From: Mesorhizobium sp. B4-1-4
Lineage (GTDB): Bacteria > Pseudomonadota > Alphaproteobacteria > Rhizobiales > Rhizobiaceae
Reading direction: 5' to 3'
Length of the DNA: 64,000 nt
NCBI RefSeq assembly: GCF_006439395.2
Contig: NZ_CP083950.1
Location: 6,189,001 to 6,253,000 of the forward strand
Shown here: piece by piece, positions 18,407-27,978 of the stretch
Layout of the letters: the number at the start of each line of letters is the position of its first letter
Numbering within the stretch: position 1 is the stretch's first letter
Translations under genes and position numbers: made by a program
The notes under the pieces: model-generated
The model's input: only the letters and a program-made list of their open reading frames with translations
The model's database searches: none
What the model was told of the DNA's origin: nothing

Positions 18407-19549
18407 ATGCCCTCGATGTTATCTGCGTCTCCTGCGACCCATGATGGCGATCGGCGGACGCTTTCACCTCGACTTGGAGACGGGCTGTTGCATGACAAAC
18501 GAGGATCCGTGGCTCCCCGTCCTGGCCACGTTGAAGCTACCGCAAAAACCACCTCCTATGTTTTCTATCTCACAGAGGACTTCCCTTTGATCGCCTTTTC
18601 CTCCGCGATCGAAGTCCTTCGGCTTGCCAACACCGTGCTGGGATATGGCGCGTATGAATGGCGTCTCGCTTCTCGTGGCGGCACTTCCGTTCGATCGAGT
18701 TCTGGCGTCCCTGTGTCGGTAGTCAGCGACCTAGCGTCTGAGCGGAGGAATATCATCAGTTCTGAGCGACCAAAGATGGTCATCTTATGCGCCGGTCGAA
18801 CTCTGGAAGGCTCCTCCGATCGCGCGTTGCAAGCTTGGCTGCGCGAGTGCCGGCTACGAAGAGTGGCGGTGGGAGCGCTCGGATCAGGCAGCTATATGCT
18901 GGCAACGGCCGGTTTGCTGGAGAAAAGAAGATGCGCCATTCATTGGGAGAAGCTCCCCGGCTTTAGCGAGCGGTTCTCAACAACCTCCCCCAGCCATACA
19001 ATCTTCCAGGAGGACGGCGATATTTGGACCTGCCCCGGCGGAATGGCAGCCCTTCATATGATGTTGCAGATCGTGGGTGCCGACTTTGGCAAGGACATCG
19101 TCACTCGCGTTTGCGACCACGCCCTTGTTGATCGCGTGCGCGAGTCAACTGAACGCCAGAGGGTGCCACTCGCCAGCAGGCCGGGCAAGGTCAACGAAAC
19201 GATCATAACCTTGGTCGAGCAGATGGAGATGAATCTGGCAGAGCCGTTACAGATAGATGATCTCGCATTGCAGGTAAGGTTATCTCGTCGCCAGGTGGAG
19301 CGGCTGTTTCGCAGTCATCTCGGTTGCTCACCTGTTCGTTACTATCTCAAGTTGCGTCTCGAACGTGCCAAATTGCTAATCACACAATCAACGATACCGA
19401 TCATTGATATAGCCATGTCTTGTGGATTCGTATCGGCATCGCATTTCTCGAAATGCTATCGCGACGCCAACGGTATGTCGCCCCAGCAAGCACGAAGAGG
19501 TCGCAACTATGTCCTAAAAAGGGATCGTCCCGGTGGTTCGGCAGCATGA
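18407..19549 (+). CDS. GlxA-type AraC-family transcriptional regulator
   Basis: About 380 residues if ATG 18407 is used. An N-terminal DJ-1/PfpI-like (class I glutamine amidotransferase-like) domain starts at SYVFYLTEDFPLIAFSSAIE and includes GALGSGSYMLATAGLL. The C-terminal AraC helix-turn-helix pair includes EPLQIDDLALQVRLSRRQVE, then IIDIAMSCGFVSASHFSKCY. Regulators of this type control arginine, carnitine or glycine-betaine catabolism in other bacteria. The start is uncertain: no strong ribosome site is seen, and GTG 18509, with GAGG just before it, would fit the usual domain spacing better. It lies between the amidase and the convergent N-formylglutamate amidohydrolase and may regulate this cluster. 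Confidence 0.85.
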   Translation: MPSMLSASPATHDGDRRTLSPRLGDGLLHDKRGSVAPRPGHVEATAKTTSYVFYLTEDFPLIAFSSAIEVLRLANTVLGYGAYEWRLASRGGTSVRSSSGVPVSVVSDLASERRNIISSERPKMVILCAGRTLEGSSDRALQAWLRECRLRRVAVGALGSGSYMLATAGLLEKRRCAIHWEKLPGFSERFSTTSPSHTIFQEDGDIWTCPGGMAALHMMLQIVGADFGKDIVTRVCDHALVDRVRESTERQRVPLASRPGKVNETIITLVEQMEMNLAEPLQIDDLALQVRLSRRQVERLFRSHLGCSPVRYYLKLRLERAKLLITQSTIPIIDIAMSCGFVSASHFSKCYRDANGMSPQQARRGRNYVLKRDRPGGSAA

Positions 19550-19752
19550 AACAACGAACGCTCTGCTTGTCCGCCGACTTGCCGAAGCCGATCGAATGGG
19601 CACCGCCTGTGAAGAAGGCTGTGGCCAGGCAGTCATCAGCACCGAGTGGATCTCCGAGACACCCCCTCGCTGCTCCACGGAAGGACACCGTCAACAGGTA
19701 TCTTTGGGAGAGGGCAGTCAAACTGAACGATAAAAAGACTCTTCCGGCAGTT

Positions 19753-20508
19753 TCACACCAACGAAAGGTCTTTGATCCCACGACGCAGGATATTTGCCCA
19801 TTCAGCTGCCCCCGCATCGTCGGCAATCAAGTCTTGCCTCAGTTCGATGAAGACGTGTTTTAGGTTTGCACGCACTATATGAGCGGGAAAAGTATAGTCG
19901 TCGTCATCGATGGCATAGGGCTCGTTGTCCCCAACCTGGAATCCACCATACGCCTTCATTTGTCGTACAAATTTGTCCGACACGTCGCGCACGGTGGAGT
20001 GAGCGATGCCGATCGACCAAGGCCTGCATACCCCCTTCATGACGGGCGTGCAGGAATGAAGCCCCAGAACGAATGGACGCACTCCGCGCGCTTTGAATTG
20101 GGTGAGGGCACGAACCACTGCGTAGTGATAGGGGAGATAGATTTCCTCGACGCGCCGCCCGATTTCGCTGCTCGAAAGTCCCTTGTTTGCCGGTATGCTA
20201 ACCCCATCGCTAATCTCCGGGACCAAACTCGAATTCGACAAGGGTCGATTGCAGTCGATGACCAGTCGGGAATAGCATCCCAGTATCGCATGGCCCCCTA
20301 TCATGTCTATCAGATGCTGTGTGACTTGCCGGGCACCGATATCCCACGCGATATGCGCCTCCAAGTGTCTCTGTTCGAGCCCCATGTCCCCAAGAGCTTC
20401 TGGAACGCGATTGCTCGCGTGGTCGCATAGCACCAGCAATGGCGCACCATCAACATTGCCAAGCGTTTCTACGGCCTGTGGGTCGCCTGACCCCAAAAGA
20501 CTCACCAC
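19753..20508 (-). CDS. N-formylglutamate amidohydrolase family protein
   Basis: A 251-residue hydrolase. Family marks are LLVLCDHASNRVPEALGDMG near the N-terminus, HIAWDIGA, YSRLVIDCNRPLS, LGLHSCTPVMKG, and the C-terminal FIELRQDLIADDAGA. Enzymes of this family (HutG-type) split N-formyl-glutamate to formate and glutamate in histidine degradation, but no other hut gene is nearby. In this cluster it may act on a different N-acyl or gamma-glutamyl compound. GTG 20508 is chosen because AAGGA precedes it by 9 bp; an upstream TTG at 20526 overlaps that site. The gene is convergent with the GlxA-type regulator. Confidence 0.85.
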   Translation of the reverse strand: MVSLLGSGDPQAVETLGNVDGAPLLVLCDHASNRVPEALGDMGLEQRHLEAHIAWDIGARQVTQHLIDMIGGHAILGCYSRLVIDCNRPLSNSSLVPEISDGVSIPANKGLSSSEIGRRVEEIYLPYHYAVVRALTQFKARGVRPFVLGLHSCTPVMKGVCRPWSIGIAHSTVRDVSDKFVRQMKAYGGFQVGDNEPYAIDDDDYTFPAHIVRANLKHVFIELRQDLIADDAGAAEWANILRRGIKDLSLV

Positions 20509-20940
20509 TCTGCTTCTTCCTTTCAACGGCTAACGGAATGCATCCACCTTCGGCGGGGCTCATTCCTTGCTTTCGAATTTTGCTCGGGTCCGCCCTTGCA
20601 GCGGAGTAAAAATCATTACATTTCATATGTCAATATCGCATGGTTGTAACGATAGGGCGTTGCCGAGATGATAAGCCGGGCGACAGCATGCTTGGGAAAA
20701 CGCCCGAAAGATAGCCGCAAGTTGAACAAGCGAAACCGATGTCTCGATCTCCAAACGGAGAGCTTAGTATTCCAAAGATAGGATATTTGCCGAATGTATG
20801 GAATGGAGTTGACGTGCGCAGGATGGATGCGCAATCCTGAGCGCGTCGCTGTTGCGCCAGCCTGCCAGTAGCCTCAGCCAGAACCTTTTCCGTTGAGCGC
20901 TTCGACAATTTCGAATAGCTGTCAGTCCAAAGTTTCTTTC
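20509..20940. promoter_or_regulatory. Divergent intergenic region with an ATTACATTT box
   Basis: A 432-bp gap between the minus-strand N-formylglutamate amidohydrolase and the plus-strand RpiR gene. It contains ATTACATTTCATATG at 20615-20629, whose core matches the two boxes upstream of the other RpiR gene at 13164 and 13272. Otherwise no gene or repeat is recognised. Both divergent promoters should lie here. Confidence 0.4.
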
Positions 20941-21852
20941 ATGGGGGCGTCATTGACAGTGCCGGAGAGCTCAGGCGGGAGAAACTTGGCGCAAGAGTTG
21001 CGCCGCAATGTTAAGGTCATGTCCCGGGCCGAGCGGCGAATCGCGCGGGCACTTTTCCTAAGCAATTTTGAAGCTGGTCTGATGTCGGTCGCCAATCTGG
21101 CTGCCCTCGCGAATGTGAGCGGTCCGACCGTCATCCGTTTCACAACCACGCTCGGCTATTCCAGCTACAAGGATTTTCAAAATTCGGCAGCGCGCCAGCA
21201 CGATGAAAGCATCGAGTCGCCGGCAACGCTGTATGAACGTGTAACTCAGAGCCCAGCTCGGCCAACAACCGGGGACGTAATAAGCAGTGTCCTAAGTCGT
21301 ACCAAGTCTACGCTTGAGATGATTGATATCGAGGAGTTCGACAAGATCGCGAGGATCCTCGGCGATAGGCGCCGCAACCTTTATACCCTTGGAGGACAGT
21401 CAACCGTCTTTTTCGCTGACCTGTTGGCTGCCAGGCTTTTCCAAGTGCGACCGTCTGTACAGTCAATTCGTTCGCATTCGATGGGATTTTGCAGAGAGGA
21501 TCTCCTTCCTTTCATTGGAAACCGGGACGTCTTGTTTGCGTTCGATTTTCGCCGGTACCAAAAGTCGACCATCGAATTCTGTCAGATTGCCGCCGAACAG
21601 GATGCAACTGTGATTTTGATGACAGATATGTGGCTCTCGCCAATTGCAGATTTTGCCAGTCAGGTCCTGGTCATTGATTCCGAGACCGATGGTCCCTATG
21701 ATTTTCTAACTCCCTGCATGGCCTTGCTAGACACTCTTCAGGAGGCCGTGCTGGCGAACTCTAATTTCGATGAAGTGCGAAAAAGAATACGCCTTTGCGA
21801 GAAGTATCCTCGTGGCTTGGTGGGAGAGGAAGGCACGGATCATACTTCTTAG
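20941..21852 (+). CDS. MurR/RpiR-family transcriptional regulator (paralogue)
   Basis: A 303-residue regulator with an HTH_6 domain (MSRAERRIARALFLSNFEAG, then LANVSGPTVIRFTTTLGYSS) and a SIS domain (RRNLYTLGGQSTVFFADLLA). It shares long stretches with the RpiR protein at 13334, including LFAFDFRRYQ and TDMWLSPIADFASQV, so the two are paralogues flanking the same catabolic cluster. ATG 20941 is preferred; the longer form from TTG 20893 would add 16 low-complexity residues. No strong Shine-Dalgarno is visible. The downstream neighbour is an IS66 relic, so its targets are most likely upstream. Confidence 0.85.
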   Translation: MGASLTVPESSGGRNLAQELRRNVKVMSRAERRIARALFLSNFEAGLMSVANLAALANVSGPTVIRFTTTLGYSSYKDFQNSAARQHDESIESPATLYERVTQSPARPTTGDVISSVLSRTKSTLEMIDIEEFDKIARILGDRRRNLYTLGGQSTVFFADLLAARLFQVRPSVQSIRSHSMGFCREDLLPFIGNRDVLFAFDFRRYQKSTIEFCQIAAEQDATVILMTDMWLSPIADFASQVLVIDSETDGPYDFLTPCMALLDTLQEAVLANSNFDEVRKRIRLCEKYPRGLVGEEGTDHTS

Positions 21853-22189
21853 GTCACTAAACGCCCGGTTGGTCAACCAACGGCCAAAGCGAGAACGCGC
21901 TTACATCGAACCTGGCTCCAGACTGTCCCGATAGAACAGAACGAGATAGTTGGCGAGCTTACGATGCGACGCCAATTGCGCGTGAGCTTCTGACCGCGGA
22001 CTCCATCCCATGACTGTGGCTGAACCCTTCGCTAGTCCATCGCCTGCTGTTCCCGGGGAAGGCAAAGCCCACCTTTACACGACGACCATCGTTTTGAAGC
22101 CCTTGATGTCATGGTTCTCATAGAAGAAGCGCCGCGTGAATTGTCCATAGTCCTCCACATTCTTGGCGTAAGCGACAAGCTGAAGCCGT
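21853..22189. other. Non-coding stretch with a short coding relic
   Basis: No intact gene is present. On the minus strand near 22080-22190, one frame reads QLVAYAKNVEDYGQFTRRFF and continues ENHDIKGFKTMVV before a stop. It looks like the C-terminal end of a real protein, but I cannot name the family. It directly abuts the end of the IS66 relic. Confidence 0.3.
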
Positions 22190-23130
22190 TCAGGCGGCGT
22201 AATTCCACGGCATGAGTGCGTCGATTTTGCTGCTCGGCCAGCCATTGGAAATGCGCTCGAGCGTCCGAGTGAGCAAGGCGAGCGGATCGACGTTGTTCAT
22301 TTTTGCCGTCTGCAGCAGTGTCGCAACGGTCGCCCAGTTCCTTCCGCGCCGTCGCTGCCGGCGAAGATCGAGTTCTGTCTCGTGATTGCCTGGGGCCTGA
22401 TGGCGCGCTCGACAATGTTGGAGTCGAGTTCGATGCGGCCGTCGGTCAGGAAGCGCTCGAAGATGGCGCGACGCGACATGGCGTAGCGGATCGCCTCGGC
22501 AAGTTTCGATTTGCCGGAGATCCGCGGCAGGGTCTTCTGCCAGAGGGGCGAAGAGCTCGGTGACGATCATGGCGGAGGTTTGCTGACGCACCGCGACACG
22601 GGCGTCAAGGCTTTGCCCGCGCACGGGTTCCTCGACATGCCAGACCATCCGCTCGACTGTCTCCGTTGCGACTTTCGAGCTTTCCGCGACATGCAGTTCA
22701 TAGAACTTTCGTCGACTGTGTGACCAGCAGCCCGCCAATGTGACGCCGTCATTGCCGTGATCGGAGCGGGTCAGCTTGTTATAGGCGGCATAGCCATCGA
22801 CCTGGGCGATACCGCGGTAGCCGTTCAGGTGTCGCGCGACACCTTCATCAGCCCGGCTATCCTCGAAGCGATAGGCCACCATCGGCGGACCTGCTGCCAA
22901 AGGGATGATCATCCCTGGCGTAAGCTCAGAGCCAGGCTATCTTTGTCGATCCGGATCCCGGCGCCAGCGTCGGCAAAGTGGTCTCGTCGGCGATGATCCG
23001 CTCTCCTTTCTTGATCTCATCAAAGAGGTAGTCGGCGAGAATCTCCAGCTCGAACCCAGCTTGCCCATCCGTTGCGCCATCAGCTTGCGGTCGAGCTCAA
23101 CCTTGTCGCGGGCATAGATTCCCGCACGTG
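22190..23130 (-). pseudogene. IS66-family transposase (TnpC) relic
   Basis: Minus-strand pieces in several frames spell the second half of an IS66 transposase. They are a helix reading KLMAQRMGKLG, then ERIIADETTLPTLAPGSGST, MVAYRFEDSRADEGVARHL, YRGIAQVDGYAAYNKL, DGRIELDSNIVERAIRPQAI, and the C-terminal NGWPSSKIDALMPWNYAA. At least three frameshifts separate them. No partner genes or ends remain. It is unrelated in position to the larger IS66 at 49302. Confidence 0.8.
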
Positions 23131-23979
23131 AAGGTCCAGTTGCAGGATGGCGCGATCAACATCTCGGTAGAGGATGAGCCGCGGGTTGTGGCCGGCAAGC
23201 GCAGTCTTCGCGGTGAGGCGGCGGCGCTGCGCGCCGTGAAGGATCACAAAATGAGCCCGCTCAAAGAGTGGCACGCGACCCGGCCCGACGACCAGAAGCT
23301 TGCAAAAAACAGCGAACACTGCAGCGCCAAACCAGCCCTTATCGGGCCTCCGGCGGTGAACCTCGGGTCGGCGGCACGGCGTCCTGAACTTTTCGTCTAG
23401 CGCGCCGGGCGTCGTCATGTGGCCCGGAGACGCGGTAGAGCAAGTTCAGCCTCCTGCTTTCGCGCCAGATCGCAGGTAGCCGCCTTGCTGGCACACGGAT
23501 AATGATCCAACTGGCCCTGCTCTGTCTGCGTCGCATATTTCCACCGCCTATAGGCCACCGTTCAACGCAACCTCCCGCACATACATACCAAAAACGCCGA
23601 ATTAGTGCACTCATTAGCTGTTACCTTCAAAATTATGTCGGCCATCAATATGGTCACGTATACACCCGTTCGACAAAGGGGTTTTCGTGTGGGAAAAAGT
23701 GGGTTGCGGAATTTAGAATTGTAGAACTTTTTTGGCATTGGCGCCGGCAATGGCGCATGCGCATCCCAATCTTTTTGACATACTCAGACGTAGGTTTACC
23801 GCTGGGGTTCGATCCAAAACGTGCGTCAAATATCCAGCAGTGTGTTGTGCCCCAGATCCGGTTTGATAGGGGTGGCGGAGTCTTCACGAATTGGCAGGTG
23901 GGCGCGATGGCTTCACTCCGCCCCTCGAACCTATAGTCAGCGCAGTCCCGAGTAAGGACGCTTTGGAAGGGGTTGAAGA
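23131..23979. other. Gene-poor interval
   Basis: About 850 bp upstream of the amidase at 23980 with no convincing gene. Overlapping short ORFs occur on both strands (for example plus 23128-23400, with VQLQDGAINISVEDEPRVVA), but none shows a recognisable motif or ribosome site. The base composition becomes AT-richer after 23560, as expected for a promoter-bearing region. Confidence 0.35.
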
Positions 23980-25419
23980 ATGTTGTCAGGATATAGCGAT
24001 CTGGATGGCGTCGGGTTAGCGGACGCAATCCATAAAAGAGAGGTGAGTGCCACCGAGGTTTTGGAAACCGCAATCGCGCTTACGGAACAGGCTAATGAAG
24101 CGTTGAATTTCGTTGCTGTGCGCTGCTATGGCGAGGGACGAAAGACTGCCCGGCAATCCCTGCCGGGCAGTCCTCTGAGCGGTGTTCCCTACCTCCTGAA
24201 AGATAGCTTTACCAGCTGGCGTGATACTGTCACCACAAACGGATCTTACCTATACCGAAATTACATGTCTCCTTCAGATTCCGAAACTTCCCGCCGTGCT
24301 CGGGATGGTGGCTTAGTCATGTACGCCAAGTCAACGACACCGGAATTTGCCGCAGGAATTACTACGGAAACCCCGCTCCACGGGGCCACACTTAACCCAT
24401 GGTCACTGGAACACACACCGGGTGGATCGACCGGCGGAGGTGCCGCCGCAGTTGCAGCTGGCGTTGTGCCACTCGCTAACGCCAGCGACGCTGGAGGGTC
24501 CATCCGGATTCCGGCTGCTTACTGCGGTTTGGTGGGGCACAAGCCCTCCCGCGGCCGAATCCCTTGGGGACCCGACGTTTTAGATGTCGTCGGGGGTTTG
24601 GCTACGGAGGGATGTGTTTCTCGTACCGTCCGAGATCAGGCTGCCTATCTCGATCTCATGCAGGGTAATATCCCAGGTGACCGTGATCGACCACCTGCGC
24701 CGGGCGCAACCTTCATGTCGGCGATTGAGCTTCGACCTGAGCCGTTGAGGATCGGGTTCACGGTGAACAGTCACATTGAAGAGGCGACCTACGCTCCGGG
24801 TGTTCTGGCGGTGCAATCAATTGCCACGTTGTGTGAGTCTATGGGACATTGTGTCGAGGAACTTTCATTGGGCGAGTATGATTACGTGAAAGCGCTGGCG
24901 AATACGGGTACTATTTTCCGGGTCGACCACTATCGCATTTTCCGCAATGCGCGCGCAATGAAGGGCGCAGAGCCATGCGGACAGGATTTTACGAGGGTGA
25001 TGTTCGACTCGGCACGAGCAGGCGCCGCGATAACGGGTGTAGAGTACGCGGATGCCGTTGAGAGTCTTCGACAGACGACCCGCCGCGTTGAGCTGATGAT
25101 GGCACCATACGATGTGATTATTACTCCTATGTCGGTCCGGCCTCCGCCGGCGATCGGTCAGAATACGCAAGAGAGAACTGAACTGGGAGCTTATGGCATC
25201 GAGAATAGGAAACAGGTGTCATGGTTCGCGTCACTTTTCAATGTCACTGGACAACCAGCGTGCTCGGTCCCCGCAGGCTTTGATGACAATGGGTTGCCAG
25301 TTGCCATTCAAATCGTGGGTAAATGGGGAGATGACGCCACGGTTCTTAAGCTGGCAACCGCTATAGAGGCTGAACGGCCCTGGATTTCCCGAAAGCCGAA
25401 ATTTTGGTTCGCAGCTTAG
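23980..25419 (+). CDS. Amidase signature enzyme (NylA-like subgroup)
   Basis: A 479-residue amidase. Catalytic Lys is in GVPYLLKDSFTSW (about residue 73), cis-Ser in GGSTGGGAAAVAAG (about 150), and nucleophile Ser in DAGGSIRIPAAYCGLVG (about 174). It resembles the amidase at 16773 in the SPLSGVPYLLKD block and in length, so the two probably belong to the same subgroup. It stands alone between relics: an IS3 remnant begins 27 bp after its stop. The substrate is unknown; a lactam, arylamide or aliphatic amide are all possible. Confidence 0.88.
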   Translation: MLSGYSDLDGVGLADAIHKREVSATEVLETAIALTEQANEALNFVAVRCYGEGRKTARQSLPGSPLSGVPYLLKDSFTSWRDTVTTNGSYLYRNYMSPSDSETSRRARDGGLVMYAKSTTPEFAAGITTETPLHGATLNPWSLEHTPGGSTGGGAAAVAAGVVPLANASDAGGSIRIPAAYCGLVGHKPSRGRIPWGPDVLDVVGGLATEGCVSRTVRDQAAYLDLMQGNIPGDRDRPPAPGATFMSAIELRPEPLRIGFTVNSHIEEATYAPGVLAVQSIATLCESMGHCVEELSLGEYDYVKALANTGTIFRVDHYRIFRNARAMKGAEPCGQDFTRVMFDSARAGAAITGVEYADAVESLRQTTRRVELMMAPYDVIITPMSVRPPPAIGQNTQERTELGAYGIENRKQVSWFASLFNVTGQPACSVPAGFDDNGLPVAIQIVGKWGDDATVLKLATAIEAERPWISRKPKFWFAA

Positions 25420-25446
25420 GAGCAATCTGGTCGCCGCACCCAGTGT

Positions 25447-26041
25447 GGAGTGCGCCCCTCGGGCCGGACAGATCAGGCCGCAGTTTTGACCATCTGCCGG
25501 GCGTGTTGGTCCTCGAACGTTGCGGGCTGAGATAGCCGAGCGCTGAGTGCAATCGGCGGGTGTTGTAAACCTCATCGATGAAGCGGGGAAGGTCCTCAGC
25601 GACATCGGCGAAGTTTCGTAGGCCATCGGATAGACGGCTTCGACCTTCATCGTTTTCATGAAGTTTTCCGCTTTCGCATTATCGTAGGGATTGCCGCGCC
25701 GGCCCATCGATCCAACAAGATCGTGCTTGGCGAGAAGATTGCGGTAGACAAGTGCGGCATATTGCGACCCTCGGTCCGAGTGATGGACGCAGCCCGGCGG
25801 TGGCTTTCGTCGTTCGATTGCCGCCTTCAATGCTGCAACGGTCAAGCGCGCGTCGATCGACCGGCCGATGGCGTAACCAACGACCTTGCGTGACCAGGCA
25901 TCCAAAATGACTGCGACGTAGACGAAGCCCGCCGCAATCGTCACGTAGGTTATGTCGCTCACCCAGAGCTGGTTCGGGCCGTCGGGTGTCACGTTCTTCG
26001 CCAGGTTCGGGAAGATTGGCAACTCGTGAGGGGCGCACTCC
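25447..26041 (-). mobile_element. Truncated IS3-family element with matching terminal repeats
   Basis: The minus strand encodes the catalytic half of an IS3 OrfB transposase. Pieces include FPNLAKNVTPDGPNQLWVSD, ITYVTIAAGFVYVAVILDAW, HHSDRGSQYA and GRRGNPYDNAKAENFMKT, followed by a frameshift and HSALGYLSPQR in the next frame. OrfA and the N-terminal half of OrfB are missing. A perfect 14-bp inverted repeat (GGAGTGCGCCCCTC at 25447-25460, its complement at 26028-26041) brackets the piece, so it may be an internally deleted copy that kept both ends. It cannot make an active transposase itself. Confidence 0.75.
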
Positions 26042-26156
26042 CCGGCTTATGGGGTCAATATTGCACGCCGATTCACAACTTTCTTCCACAAGCAATCATC
26101 AGCCTAGCATGACGTACTCCCAACACGTCTTTCGGTGACAAAAGTGGCAGGCGACC

Positions 26157-26345
26157 GCTGACTACGCCGCCATTCTGCGTGGACATTACGGCTACTGCGG
26201 CAGGCCGCACAACTACCCGGCGCTCACCGGATTCAATCGGCAAATGCGCCGGATATTGCTAGCGTGTCTGAGACGGCGCAGAGAGAAGAGCCGGCGCATG
26301 GGCTGGTCAGCGTTCGAGACCCGACGGCGCGCTTCCCCCGCCAGC
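26157..26345 (+). pseudogene. C-terminal fragment of a group II intron reverse transcriptase
   Basis: The plus strand reads ADYAAILRGHYGYCGRPHNY followed by PALTGFNRQMRRILLACLRR and REKSRRMGWSAFE. This matches the maturase-end motif of group II intron-encoded proteins (LRGHYxYYG.. with RRRSQKS..M.W..F). Only this tail remains. It lies directly after the IS3 relic and 300 bp before an Lrp gene. The remaining sequence up to 26643 shows no further gene. Confidence 0.65.
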
Positions 26346-26643
26346 CCCGCGCATCGCTCGAACTTGGGCACAAGCACGGATATGCTGCGGGTTACTCTTG
26401 AGAAGAGCCGGGCGGGAAAGCCGCACGCCGGATCTGTCAGCGCGAAAGCCGAATGGCATCCTTTTCAGTTTTCCCGCTTCGCATACCGGCCGGACGGAGC
26501 CTACCGCACGCGTATAGCCGATGCACTTTTGATCATTTGTATGCCAATAGTGCTTTATTTATTTCATCAGGATAGCGAATTGCTATAATTGTTTCTCAAA
26601 ACCAGGTGATACTGAACACTCCAAGCATGGTTGGAATCGTTCA

Positions 26644-27096
26644 ATGGATGACCTAGATCGAAGGATCCTCGCGGCACTACAAAAGAACAATCGGCTCTCT
26701 TTTGCCGAGCTCGCAGACCTCGCCGGTTCATCAGCCGCGTCGTGCATGCGTCGGGTAAACAAGCTGCGCTCGGATGGCGTGATCATTGCGGACATCTCAC
26801 TGGTTGATCCGAATGCTGTTGGCAAATCACTTACCGTCGTTGTCACGGTAGAGCTCGACCGAGAACGACTGGACCTCGTCGACGATTTCAAGCGTGCGAT
26901 GCGCGTGGCTAAGGAGGTTACCCAGTGCTATATGGTTACGGGGGACGCCGATTTCGTCCTGATTGTGGCCGTCGAGGACGTCGAGGCCTTCGATATCTTC
27001 GTCAAGACAAAACTCTATACCAACCCCAATGTCCGAAAATTCCGAAGCATGATCGCGCTCGATCGGGTCAAGTTTGAGCCTCGGATCATTGTGTAG
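26644..27096 (+). CDS. Lrp/AsnC-family transcriptional regulator
   Basis: A 150-residue regulator. Its N-terminal helix-turn-helix includes MDDLDRRILAALQKNNRLSF and ELADLAGSSAASCMRRVNKL, and the RAM ligand-binding domain contains CYMVTGDADFVLIVAVEDVE. It has the same length and layout as the regulator at 6437 but different sequence. It is separated by relics from any catabolic gene, so its target is unclear. The enoyl-CoA hydratase/amidase block starting at 27979 and the divergent region to its left are candidates. Confidence 0.88.
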   Translation: MDDLDRRILAALQKNNRLSFAELADLAGSSAASCMRRVNKLRSDGVIIADISLVDPNAVGKSLTVVVTVELDRERLDLVDDFKRAMRVAKEVTQCYMVTGDADFVLIVAVEDVEAFDIFVKTKLYTNPNVRKFRSMIALDRVKFEPRIIV

Positions 27097-27199
27097 TTTC
27101 CGTAAGCTGCTCTCATGCAATAAGTCCGTCGGCACTTCATGGTGCCTATTCCACTTACAATATTGGGGATCGTCTATTTCGTCGCAGGAACTCTACGCT

Positions 27200-27694
27200 C
27201 TAGACTAGGTGTTGGTCCCGTATGAGGTAACGCGGATCGATCTTAAAGCTTAACGGGTCTTCCGCCGAGTGATGGCAGATTGCCTCGAAGGGTATTTCCA
27301 TCTCAGCGCCTCAGATGCTTAGCGAAATTGAAGGCGGCGACGAAGGTGAGGACATGGGCGGCCTTGAGGCCTTCCCGGTCGGGGTAGTGGAAGGCCATGA
27401 CCGTCGCGTCCATGATGGTGTTGTTGATGCGCTCTGCCTGCCATTGTCCAGGGATGATAGTTCAGTCAGCTTGTGCATGATGCCGTTCTCGATGCAGACG
27501 CGATCGAAGATACCCAGGCGAGGGGCTTGAGTGCGTATTGGCTTGACCCTCGAATGAGCCGAACGCTGCCTCTGCGGTGCTGACTTTGAAGCCTTCAATG
27601 CTATTCCGTTTTCTGGTCGTGCGACCGGCACTTTCAATTCTGTGTCCAAAAAAGTTGCAAGCTCCGTGGCCACGTCGGATGGCGAGCGTCGCAT
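27200..27694 (-). pseudogene. IS481-family transposase C-terminal relic
   Basis: The minus strand reads AERINNTIMDATVMAFHYPD, then HVLTFVAAFNFAKHLR, and after a frame change WKYPFEAICHHSAEDPLSFK before a stop at 27200. This is the end of the DDE domain and tail of IS481-type transposases (FHY...L...L..FVAAYNFAR.LK....PFEAIC). The rest is degraded, and no terminal repeats were found by eye. Confidence 0.7.
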
Positions 27695-27914
27695 CGAAGC
27701 GATGGAGCACTGAATTCCTTCCTGTCGATTGGCTTTTGCCTTGTAGCGGCAAAATGACTGTTGAAGCGGTGGGTCCAGAGTCGCCCAGCTTCCCCGTGTC
27801 TTTGGCTGTTTAAGATGGCGCGTCTTCAGTTCGCAAAAAGGTGACGGAGCATGACGGTCTCCTCACAAGAGACCACATGAACCATATGGTCCACTTGCAT
27901 AATGAATCATCGCG

Positions 27915-27940
27915 TGGTTCAATATCGGAAAATTGAACCA
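27915..27940. promoter_or_regulatory. Inverted-repeat operator candidate upstream of the enoyl-CoA hydratase
   Basis: TGGTTCAAT (27915-27923) and ATTGAACCA (27932-27940) form a perfect 9-bp inverted repeat with an 8-bp spacer, ending 38 bp before the hydratase start. A separate 10-bp palindrome, ACCATATGGT, lies at 27881-27890. The spacing and dyad symmetry suggest a dimeric repressor site. No TetR- or GntR-type gene is adjacent, so the protein that binds it is unknown. Confidence 0.5.
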
Positions 27941-27978
27941 GGCCAAGCTCGCAACTCATCGCAAAAAGTGACGGACCT

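Noticed and set aside
23128..23400. 90-codon plus-strand ORF beginning VKVQLQDGAINISVEDEP
   Set aside because: It looks protein-like, but I cannot assign it and it has no ribosome site; it overlaps the edge of the IS66 relic.
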